DNA of 6,365 bases from Bacteroidota bacterium (GTDB lineage Bacteria; Bacteroidota; Bacteroidia; CAILMK01), in NCBI GenBank assembly GCA_013287095.1, contig JABDEJ010000103.1, positions 1 to 6,365 of the forward strand, written 5' to 3'. Position 1 is the first letter of the stretch, and every line of letters starts with the position of its first letter. The notes under the pieces were generated by a model. It was not told the origin of the DNA. It saw only the letters and a program-made list of their open reading frames with translations, and ran no database searches. A program made the translations under genes and the position numbers. Of the stretch, positions 1 to 5,846 are shown piece after piece.

Positions 1-201
1 CTGCAATCAAATAATATTTTTCCGGGATTGCATTATCCTGTACCTTGTCACCTGCAAAAAGCATATAAATATCTTGGATATAAAAGAGGTGATATACCTA
101 ATTCTGAATACCTTGCAGAACATTGTTTGTCTTTGCCAATGTTTGCGGAATTAAAAGATAGTGAAGTTGAAAGAGTAATTGAAACTATCAATGGTTACTA
201 A
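1..201 (+). CDS. DegT/DnrJ/EryC1/StrS sugar aminotransferase, C-terminal fragment
   Basis: This is the last 66 codons of a gene cut by the window edge; it is open from base 1 and ends at TAA. The visible part has the C-terminal signature of PLP-dependent sugar aminotransferases: GLHYPVPCHLQKAY, then LGYKRGD, then LSLPMF and a final ELKDSEVERVIETI helix. The HYPxPxHLQ stretch is typical of the WbpE/QdtB/FdtB type, which aminates 3-keto sugar nucleotides, so a 3-amino sugar product is plausible. The PLP lysine and substrate pocket lie outside the window, so the substrate cannot be fixed. The hexapeptide acyltransferase 82 bp downstream could acylate the amino group made here. Family call is firm; specificity is inference. 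Confidence 0.9.
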   Translation: MQSNNIFPGLHYPVPCHLQKAYKYLGYKRGDIPNSEYLAEHCLSLPMFAELKDSEVERVIETINGY

Positions 202-211
202 AAATGAATAC

Positions 212-236
212 AAAAATTTACTCCCCGTAAATTTTT
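212..236 (+). terminator. AT-rich stem-loop followed by T-run, possible weak terminator
   Basis: A perfect 10-bp inverted repeat (AAAAATTTAC / GTAAATTTTT) encloses a 5-nt TCCCC loop and sits 10 bp after the aminotransferase stop. The right arm ends in a run of T that reaches 237, giving an intrinsic-terminator shape. The stem has a single G-C pair, so it is weak. It could be a partial terminator or attenuator, a processing site, or an mRNA 3'-end stabiliser between the aminotransferase and the next gene. Because the stem is A/T-symmetric it could act on both strands. Confidence 0.35.
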
Positions 237-283
237 TGCAGGTACAATTTATATGCGTAATTATCGATCAATAGAGTAATAAT

Positions 284-841
284 ATGGACAATTTTTTTGA
301 GGACGGATCTGATAATCAAAATATAATCAGGCAGGAAATATTAAGGCAAAGGAGTACATTTTTAATGAATGACGTCGAACGGGCACGTTTCATGGGTTTG
401 CCTGAAGGTTGTAGAATCAGGGAGAATGCTAAAATACTAAGACAAGACAAATTGATTTGTGGTGTTCATAACTGGATAGGCGAAGGCGCTATTATTGACG
501 CACAAGGAGGACTTGAAATTGGAGATGGCAACCATATTGGTTTGTATGTAATGATTTTTAGTCACACGGCACATCTTCAGGCTTTATATGGAGAAACGGG
601 GTCAAGCAAATCGAGCATCATTTATAAGGCTACTAAAATCGGAAGCAATTGTTTCATTGCCGGCCATTCAGTAATTGCAGCTGGTGTCACAATCGGGAAT
701 AATGTTTTTATTTCGCCTATGAGCTTTGTTGACGAAGATTTACCCGATGGCTTCGTATATAGTAATAACAAGAAAATGAAGGATATGGAGAGGAAAATTA
801 AAAAGCTTCAAGGCGAAATAGAAATGCTAAAGCAAAAATAA
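284..841 (+). CDS. Hexapeptide-repeat (left-handed beta-helix) acyltransferase, WbbJ/LacA type
   Basis: A 185-residue cytoplasmic acyltransferase, probably transferring acetyl from acetyl-CoA to a sugar or sugar nucleotide. Isoleucine-rich hexapeptide repeats occupy about residues 62-90 (WIGEGAIIDA, LEIGDG, HIG) and 118-146 (KIGSNCFIAG, VTIGNN). They are separated by the loop SHTAH, whose H94 or H97 is the likely catalytic His, as in maltose/galactoside acetyltransferases. About 60 residues precede the helix, with no recognised domain. The last ~23 residues (163-185) are Lys/Glu-rich with a heptad-like pattern and may form a short coiled coil, which fits the trimeric state of this fold. The ATG is preceded by an in-frame TAG at 272-274, so the start cannot lie far upstream; the ribosome site (AGAG) is weak. 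It follows a sugar aminotransferase, so N-acetylation of that product is possible, but O-acetylation cannot be excluded. Confidence 0.88.
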   Translation: MDNFFEDGSDNQNIIRQEILRQRSTFLMNDVERARFMGLPEGCRIRENAKILRQDKLICGVHNWIGEGAIIDAQGGLEIGDGNHIGLYVMIFSHTAHLQALYGETGSSKSSIIYKATKIGSNCFIAGHSVIAAGVTIGNNVFISPMSFVDEDLPDGFVYSNNKKMKDMERKIKKLQGEIEMLKQK

Positions 842-856
842 TTTTTTCAGGAAGTT

Positions 857-861
857 AAGGA
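857..861 (+). promoter_or_regulatory. Ribosome binding site AAGGA of the deacetylase gene
   Basis: AAGGA lies 9 nt before the ATG at 871. An in-frame TAA at 856-858 rules out any longer N-terminus, so this site and the stop together fix the start. Confidence 0.6.
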
Positions 862-870
862 TTATATAAA

Positions 871-1638
871 ATGGAGGTGGATTTTAATTTTTTTGCGTTG
901 ACAGTAGATATTGATTGGGCACCTGACGTGGCTATTGACTATCTCGCGGACAAATTACTGAATAATAATATAAAGGCAACCTGGTTTGTGACTCATTGGT
1001 CAGATTCAATAGAGCGGCTTAGCCGGCATCCTGAAATTTTCGAACTGGGTTGGCATCCGAATTTTCTTCCGAATTCAAGTCATGGCAAAACAGAAAGGGA
1101 GGTCCTTCAATTTATGCAGAAAATGCTTCCTGATTCAAAATCTTCAAGGTCCCATTGTCTTGTGCAAACTTCTCCGATCCTTAAAATGATGGTGAATGAA
1201 TTTGATATAGAAATTGAGTCATCGATGCTTTTAAGGGAAAGCCACCACTTGATGCCTCACGAAATGTTTTTTGATGATCGTGCAAAAAAACTTTTAAGAA
1301 TACCCTTTTGCTGGGAGGACGATGTGGAGATGCATAATCCCGCAAAATCCTGGGATTTTAATAATTTAAAATACCATTTTCAGGGTTTGAAAGTATGGAA
1401 TTTTCACCCCATGTATATTTACCTGAATGCAGATACAATGGACAATTATGAGAAACTAAAAAGAATAAAACCTCTATTTGAATTGAGCGGAGAAGAGATT
1501 GAAAAATTCAGGAACAAAGGACAAGGCTCAGATACCGTATTAAATGGATTTATTAAATATATAAAAGAAAAGCAGCTTTCATCCCATACGCTTTCGGAAA
1601 TTGCCGGCATTTGGAGAGAAAATAATTTTGAAAATTGA
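871..1638 (+). CDS. Divergent NodB/CE4-like polysaccharide deacetylase
   Basis: A 255-residue soluble protein with no signal peptide, so it should act in the cytoplasm. It looks like a diverged NodB-fold carbohydrate esterase. Motif 1 is TVDIDWAP (D13 and D15, in place of TFDDG). ATWFVTHWSD (36-45) is the second strand with an aromatic and a His. Motif 2 is reduced to GWHPNFLPNSSHG (H62, N64, H71) instead of the usual HSxxH. RSH at 93-95 may be motif 3, and WNFHPMYIYLN (176-186, H179) resembles the C-terminal catalytic-His motif. It is similar in style to the WbmS-like deacetylases of O-antigen loci. The family predicts hydrolysis of an N- or O-acetyl group from a sugar with a divalent metal. 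The stop overlaps the next gene's start region (1-bp gap), implying translational coupling with the LpxD-like acyltransferase. Fold assignment is fairly sure; activity and substrate are inferred. Confidence 0.78.
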   Translation: MEVDFNFFALTVDIDWAPDVAIDYLADKLLNNNIKATWFVTHWSDSIERLSRHPEIFELGWHPNFLPNSSHGKTEREVLQFMQKMLPDSKSSRSHCLVQTSPILKMMVNEFDIEIESSMLLRESHHLMPHEMFFDDRAKKLLRIPFCWEDDVEMHNPAKSWDFNNLKYHFQGLKVWNFHPMYIYLNADTMDNYEKLKRIKPLFELSGEEIEKFRNKGQGSDTVLNGFIKYIKEKQLSSHTLSEIAGIWRENNFEN

Positions 1639-1639
1639 A

Positions 1640-2659
1640 ATGAAGTTGATCGATTTTAATATTGACAAAGGATTCCCTCTTTCAGACATTAATTTAAGCA
1701 GTGTTTCGAAAATTGTATCTGGCACACTCATTGGTCAGGATCAGCCAATTGAATACCTTGCCAGGCTTAAAGCATTTAAGCCCGGATTGGGCGGGTTTCT
1801 AACTTTTGTAACCACCCCTGAATATTGGCAGATGTTCTGTTTGTCTGCGCATGCCGCAGCCGTAGTTGATAGGAATTCGATAGGAGATTTACCGGATCAT
1901 AAAAGCGCTATTATTGTTAATGGAAACGCAGAACAGGCTTTCTATGACCTTCATGAATATCTTGCAAAGGAAGGATATTATCCAAAACTAAAATCGTATA
2001 TTGGTTCAAATTGCATAATTCACCCTTCGGCAGTCATTTATGATAACGTAAGTATCGCAAATAATGTTACGGTTGATGCTAATGCTGTATTATATCCGAA
2101 TACTAGAATTGATGACAGCGTGAGAATAAGTGCTGGTTCAATTATTGGTGGTCAGGGTGGAGAATACAAATTAATAAATGGAATAAGACAAAGAGCCAGC
2201 CATATAGGCGGGACATACCTTGGTAAAAATGTCGAAATTGGCTCATTAAATACTATTGACAGGGCTCTTACCGGTGTATTTACACAAATAATGAATGGCA
2301 CAAAAACAGAAAACCTCGTTCACATCGCCCATAACTCCGTACTAGGCGAGGATTGCACTATTTCTTCATGTACAGAAATTTCGGGTAGTGTTGCATTTGG
2401 GAAAGGTATCTGGTATGGACCTAATTCTTGTTGTAAAAATGAAATAATAGTCGGTGATTCCGCATTTATTGCTCTTGGCTCTATTTTAATACATGATGTG
2501 CCAGCTTATGGTTATATGGTTGGCAATCCTACCAGGCAAACTGCCTGGATATGCAAATGCCACAGGCATAAGTTGCTATTTGTGGAAGGAAAGGCTAAAT
2601 GCCAATGTGGAAGGGAGTATATATTGGATAGCGATTCAGTAATTTTATTAAAGGAATAA
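1640..2659 (+). CDS. LpxD-like sugar-nucleotide N-acyltransferase with C-terminal Cys4 tail
   Basis: A 339-residue protein with the LpxD architecture. An N-terminal uridine-binding-like domain covers about residues 20-110 (conserved GGFLTFVTTPEYW and AAAVVD). A left-handed beta-helix covers about 121-285, with TIDRAL (205-210) matching LpxD's TIDRG and NLVHIAHN (225-232) carrying the expected catalytic His, H231. LpxD transfers a 3-hydroxyacyl chain from acyl-ACP to the 2-amino group of a UDP-GlcN derivative; this paralogue probably N-acylates another UDP-amino sugar. After the helix a tail has C305-x-C307, 13 residues, then C321-x-C323-G-R-E-Y, which looks like a zinc ribbon and is absent from classical LpxD. 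The ATG at 1640 is preferred: it makes MKLIDF, and it follows the upstream TGA by one base. A TTG at 1601 would overlap the deacetylase and add no conserved sequence. Location in a sugar operon argues against the housekeeping lipid A enzyme. Confidence 0.85.
   Translation: MKLIDFNIDKGFPLSDINLSSVSKIVSGTLIGQDQPIEYLARLKAFKPGLGGFLTFVTTPEYWQMFCLSAHAAAVVDRNSIGDLPDHKSAIIVNGNAEQAFYDLHEYLAKEGYYPKLKSYIGSNCIIHPSAVIYDNVSIANNVTVDANAVLYPNTRIDDSVRISAGSIIGGQGGEYKLINGIRQRASHIGGTYLGKNVEIGSLNTIDRALTGVFTQIMNGTKTENLVHIAHNSVLGEDCTISSCTEISGSVAFGKGIWYGPNSCCKNEIIVGDSAFIALGSILIHDVPAYGYMVGNPTRQTAWICKCHRHKLLFVEGKAKCQCGREYILDSDSVILLKE
2651..2656 (+). promoter_or_regulatory. Ribosome binding site AAGGAA of the glycosyltransferase gene
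   Basis: AAGGAA lies inside the last codons of the LpxD-like gene. It is 9 nt before the ATG at 2666 and 18 nt before the ATG at 2675. In-frame ATGs occur at 2666, 2669 and 2675; the spacing favours one of the first two. Confidence 0.5.
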
Positions 2660-2665
2660 ACGCAA

Positions 2666-3628
2666 ATGATGATAATGACAAAAAATCGCATTTCCGTAAT
2701 TATACCTTTATTAAATGAGTCATTGAATATAGACTATCTTGTAGGTGAGCTGAACAGGACATATTCAAATGTGGGAAATGTTGATGTTGAAATCATTTTT
2801 GTAGATGATGGGTCCTCTGATGATTCTTTTGAAAAGTTAAAGTCTTCATCATTTGGTAATTATGGTGTTTTTTTGATTAAGCTTTCAAAAAATTACGGGT
2901 CTCATGCAGCAATCAGAGCTGGGAACCAGGTTGCCAAAGGTGATTATATTACCTTTCAGGGAGCAGATTTACAGGATACCGTTGATCTACCTTTACTGCT
3001 TTATCAAAAAATATCGGAAGGTTTTGATTTGGTTTGGGCAATCAGACGTACGACCAAAGTAGGTTTTTTGGAGAAATTATTTTCAGGGTTTTATGCCGCA
3101 TTGATAAAAAAATATGCATTCAGGAATTATCCGCAAAAGGGCATAGATATTTGCATGTATAATAAAAAGATCCAATATCAGTTAAACCAGAATATAGAAT
3201 CAAACTCAAGTCTTCAGCTGCAGATATTGAGTTTTGGATATAAGGAAGCTTATGTAGAATACGATAAGCTTGAAAGACTACATGGGCGTTCTAAATGGAC
3301 CCTTTCAAAAAAGATAAAGCTTCTGATTGATTCCTTTGTAGCCTTTTCTTACGCACCAATTCGGTTTGTAACCATATTGGGATTCAGTTTTTTTATTATC
3401 GGCAGTTCCTGGATGTTTTATGTACTCTGGCGTAAAATATTTGTAGGGGATGTAAATTCAGGCTGGCCGGCGCTTATTTCCACCCTCCTCATAGGTTTTG
3501 GAGTCACAAACATATCATTAGGCATAATAGCCGAATATTTGTGGAGGACATTAGATTCAAGCAGAAAACGCCCTGTGTTTATAATTGATAAGGTAATTGA
3601 GATAAATAACCCGTCTTCATTATTATAG
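2666..3628 (+). CDS. Membrane-anchored family-2 glycosyltransferase (GtrB/ArnC/DPM1-like)
   Basis: A 320-residue inverting GT-A glycosyltransferase, close to the usual length of ArnC and GtrB. The catalytic domain opens with ISVIIPLLNES (9-19), followed by VDDGSSDDS (46-54) for nucleotide binding. Next is GADLQD (99-104) at the metal-binding DXD position, where the first Asp is Gly. ERLHGRSKW (203-211) matches the conserved R-x-x-G-x-SKW of polyprenyl-phosphate glycosyltransferases. Two hydrophobic segments at about 232-256 and 268-292 form the C-terminal anchor, so the active site faces the cytoplasm at the inner membrane. The family moves a sugar from a nucleotide donor to undecaprenyl phosphate or a lipid-linked acceptor. 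The start is 6 bp after the previous stop, so it belongs to the same operon. The sugar is not predictable, but the upstream enzymes suggest an acylated amino sugar. Confidence 0.9.
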   Translation: MMIMTKNRISVIIPLLNESLNIDYLVGELNRTYSNVGNVDVEIIFVDDGSSDDSFEKLKSSSFGNYGVFLIKLSKNYGSHAAIRAGNQVAKGDYITFQGADLQDTVDLPLLLYQKISEGFDLVWAIRRTTKVGFLEKLFSGFYAALIKKYAFRNYPQKGIDICMYNKKIQYQLNQNIESNSSLQLQILSFGYKEAYVEYDKLERLHGRSKWTLSKKIKLLIDSFVAFSYAPIRFVTILGFSFFIIGSSWMFYVLWRKIFVGDVNSGWPALISTLLIGFGVTNISLGIIAEYLWRTLDSSRKRPVFIIDKVIEINNPSSLL

Positions 3629-3711
3629 AATTCTTTTAATGGCCCAAAGAAGGTAAGTTTATGGCTTTAATTGTTCAGTAACTCTTCAAAAATCCATATA
3701 AATAGAACCCT

Positions 3712-3719
3712 TACCTTTG
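3712..3719 (+). promoter_or_regulatory. Candidate Bacteroidota-type -7 promoter box (TACCTTTG)
   Basis: TACCTTTG is an exact match to the TAnnTTTG -7 element of Bacteroidota housekeeping promoters. It lies in the 106-bp gap before the epimerase. No clear TTG -33 element is present at the usual 19-21 bp spacing. Transcription would begin about 5-8 nt downstream, leaving a leader of only about 10 nt before the ATG at 3735. It would let the epimerase and aminotransferase genes be expressed apart from the upstream operon. Confidence 0.5.
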
Positions 3720-3734
3720 CAAAAAGTTTTGACT

Positions 3735-4694
3735 ATGTCTACCAAAATAGAAAATGCCACTATATTCATTACAGGTGGTGCGGGCTTTATAGGATCCTAT
3801 GTTGTTGAGCAGTTGTTGGCATACAAACCCTCAAAAATTTTTATCCTCGATAATCTTATCCGTGGCAGCCATGATAATATGAAGGGTTTTATCGATAATC
3901 CAATCGTTGAATTTTATGAGGGGGATATACGGGATACCGCTTTGATTGATAAATACATGTCGCAAAGCGATTATCTTTTTCACATGGCCGCATTACGTAT
4001 AAATGCATGCGCAGCAGACCCCAGGGAAGGGTTTGATGTCATGACGAGGGCCACTTTTGAAATAGCTGAAAGTGCCCGAAAGCATAAGATTAAAAAAGTG
4101 ATCTATTCTTCAAGTGCTTCAGTCTATGGCCTTGCCCAGCATTTTCCGACACCTGAAACTGATAATCCATACGACAACCAGACCTTTTATGGAGCGGCCA
4201 AAATGTTTGGAGAACAGCTTTTTAGAAGTTATAAGTTTATGTATGATCTTGATTATGTGGCATTGAGATACTTTAATGTATTTGGGCCGAGAATGGATAC
4301 AGATGGAAAATATACCGAAGTAATGATCCGTTGGCTTGACTGTATAAGAGACGGAAAACAGCCGCTCATCTATGGTGATGGGGCAACAACCATGGATTTT
4401 GTATATGTTGAGGATATAGCACGAGCCAATATAGCCGCATTGCTTTCAGACATTACCGATGAAGCATTTAATGTAGGAAATTGTAGGGAAACATCATTAA
4501 AGCAATTGCTTGATGTATTACTTGAAGCCAACAATTCCTCTCTCAAACCACAATTCGTCCCTGATAATACCATAAACCCTGTAAGCCGAAGACTTGCAGA
4601 CGTTTCCAAAGCTGCCAATTTGCTGAATTTCAAAGCTCAGACAAGTCTTGAAGAAGGTTTGAAAAAGCTATCGGACTGGTATTTTGAAAAATAA
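3735..4694 (+). CDS. NAD-dependent sugar-nucleotide epimerase, extended SDR (GalE-type)
   Basis: A 319-residue cytoplasmic extended short-chain dehydrogenase. The Rossmann motif GGAGFIG is at 14-20, the NAD ribose-binding Asp is D39 (FILDN), and GDIRD follows at 63-67. The catalytic set is complete: YSSSASVYG (124-132, S127 equivalent to E. coli GalE S124), then Y152-x3-K156 with the same 25-residue Ser-Tyr spacing as GalE. RYFNVFGPR (178-186) and IYGDG (212-216) are the usual substrate-domain motifs. The Thr-Asp-Glu triad of 4,6-dehydratases is absent, so a 4-epimerase of a UDP- or other NDP-sugar is more likely than a dehydratase. The ATG at 3735 is chosen because the fold begins eight residues later; a TTG at 3717 in the same frame lies within the promoter-like box. 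It is 14 bp from the aminotransferase gene and likely co-transcribed with it. Confidence 0.9.
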   Translation: MSTKIENATIFITGGAGFIGSYVVEQLLAYKPSKIFILDNLIRGSHDNMKGFIDNPIVEFYEGDIRDTALIDKYMSQSDYLFHMAALRINACAADPREGFDVMTRATFEIAESARKHKIKKVIYSSSASVYGLAQHFPTPETDNPYDNQTFYGAAKMFGEQLFRSYKFMYDLDYVALRYFNVFGPRMDTDGKYTEVMIRWLDCIRDGKQPLIYGDGATTMDFVYVEDIARANIAALLSDITDEAFNVGNCRETSLKQLLDVLLEANNSSLKPQFVPDNTINPVSRRLADVSKAANLLNFKAQTSLEEGLKKLSDWYFEK

Positions 4695-4708
4695 TTAACA
4701 CCTGTGCC

Positions 4709-5839
4709 ATGATCGCAATAGCTAAACCATATCTCACCAAGGAAGAGGCTCAGGCAGCTTATGACACCATTCTTACCGGTTGGATAACCCAGGGGCCGAG
4801 GGTGGCTGAATTTGAAGAAAAATTTGCCGTATATACCGGGGCAAAGTATGCTGTGGCCACGTCCAATTGTACTACTGCATTGCATCTTTCAATGATAGTG
4901 GCAGGTATTGGACAAGGAGATGAAGTCATTTGTCCATCTATGAGTTATATTGCAACAGCCAATGCTATAACTTATGTTGGGGCAAAACCTGTTTTCGCAG
5001 AAATAAACCCTGAAACGTATAATCTGGATATAGCTGATGTCGAAAGAAGGATCACCCCTGCAACCAAAGCCATTCTTCTGGTACACCAGATAGGAATGCC
5101 TGCTGACATTGATAGTTTTAAAACTCTTTGTAACAAATACAACCTGAAACTCATTGAAGACGCGGCATGCGCTGCAGGGTCTTCTTACAAAGGACAGAAA
5201 ATAGGTTCGCACTCCGAGTTGGTCTGTTTTTCGTTTCACCCGAGAAAAGTGATCAGTACCGGAGACGGAGGCATGATAACCACCTCAAATGTTGCGTATT
5301 ATGACAGATTAAAATTATTGCGCCAACATGGTATGAGCATCAATGATCGTGTAAGACATGGTTCTGATAAGGTTCTTTTTGAGGATCATGTGGAAATTGG
5401 ATACAATTACAGGATGACTGATATCCAGGCATCGGTAGGTATAAAGCAACTTGAAAAACTTGATTTCATCATTGCTGAAAGGAGGAAAATAGCAGAAAAA
5501 TACCATAACGCTTTCAGCGATTTAAATAATGTTCGGCTACCGATTGAAAAACAAGGATTTGTATCCAATTATCAATCTTACTCAATATACCTTAAAGAGA
5601 ATTTTCCCCTTGAAAGAAATGAACTTATGCAGAAAATGCTGGATAAAGGAATCTCAACAAGAAGGGGTATCATGACATCTCATAGGGAAACAGCATATAG
5701 AAATTATGCAGGCGATACAAACCTGCCTGTATCAGAGGACGCTGCTGACAGGAGTATCATAATACCGCTTTATTACCCAATGCTTGACTCCGATATAGAA
5801 CATGTGATTGGCACATTCAGGGGTTTTGCATCATCCTGA
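4709..5839 (+). CDS. DegT/DnrJ/EryC1/StrS family PLP-dependent sugar aminotransferase
   Basis: A complete 376-residue fold-type I aminotransferase, of normal length for the family. It transfers an amino group (usually from glutamate) to a keto-sugar nucleotide in the cytoplasm. The N-terminus IAIAKPYLT starts as family members do. TSNCTTALHL (51-60) contacts the cofactor phosphate, and EDAACAAGS (150-158) holds the PLP pyridine Asp, D151; the residue after EDAA, often Gln, Glu or His, is Cys here. SFHPRKVISTGDGG (175-188) supplies the Schiff-base lysine K180. GYNYRMTDIQASVG (231-244) is the conserved dimer/substrate motif. The overall pattern resembles the 4-keto-sugar (perosamine synthase/PseC-like) group more than the 3-keto group of the partial gene at the window start. 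The ATG has no Shine-Dalgarno and follows the epimerase by 14 bp. Amino-sugar product is certain in kind, not in identity. Confidence 0.93.
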   Translation: MIAIAKPYLTKEEAQAAYDTILTGWITQGPRVAEFEEKFAVYTGAKYAVATSNCTTALHLSMIVAGIGQGDEVICPSMSYIATANAITYVGAKPVFAEINPETYNLDIADVERRITPATKAILLVHQIGMPADIDSFKTLCNKYNLKLIEDAACAAGSSYKGQKIGSHSELVCFSFHPRKVISTGDGGMITTSNVAYYDRLKLLRQHGMSINDRVRHGSDKVLFEDHVEIGYNYRMTDIQASVGIKQLEKLDFIIAERRKIAEKYHNAFSDLNNVRLPIEKQGFVSNYQSYSIYLKENFPLERNELMQKMLDKGISTRRGIMTSHRETAYRNYAGDTNLPVSEDAADRSIIIPLYYPMLDSDIEHVIGTFRGFASS

Positions 5840-5846
5840 TTTGTAC

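Noticed and set aside
1601..1639. Longer N-terminus of the LpxD-like protein from TTG at 1601
   Set aside because: It would overlap the deacetylase by 38 bases and adds no LpxD-like sequence; the ATG at 1640 directly follows the stop and fits the family start.
1640..2659. Housekeeping lpxD of lipid A synthesis
   Set aside because: Neighbours are sugar-modification genes rather than lpxC/fabZ/lpxA, TIDRG is altered to TIDRAL, and a Cys4 tail is added; a dedicated paralogue is more likely.
3629..3711. Intrinsic terminator after the glycosyltransferase gene
   Set aside because: No compact stem-loop followed by a T-run is visible in this gap; the only inverted repeat has arms 52 bp apart.
3717..3734. 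Epimerase start at TTG 3717
   Set aside because: The TTG is part of the TACCTTTG promoter-like box and the six extra residues are not family-like; the ATG at 3735 is better placed.
4370..5506. Open frames on the minus strand across the epimerase and aminotransferase genes
   Set aside because: They lie antisense to strongly conserved coding sequence, show no family motifs and have no promoter or ribosome site; treated as shadows.
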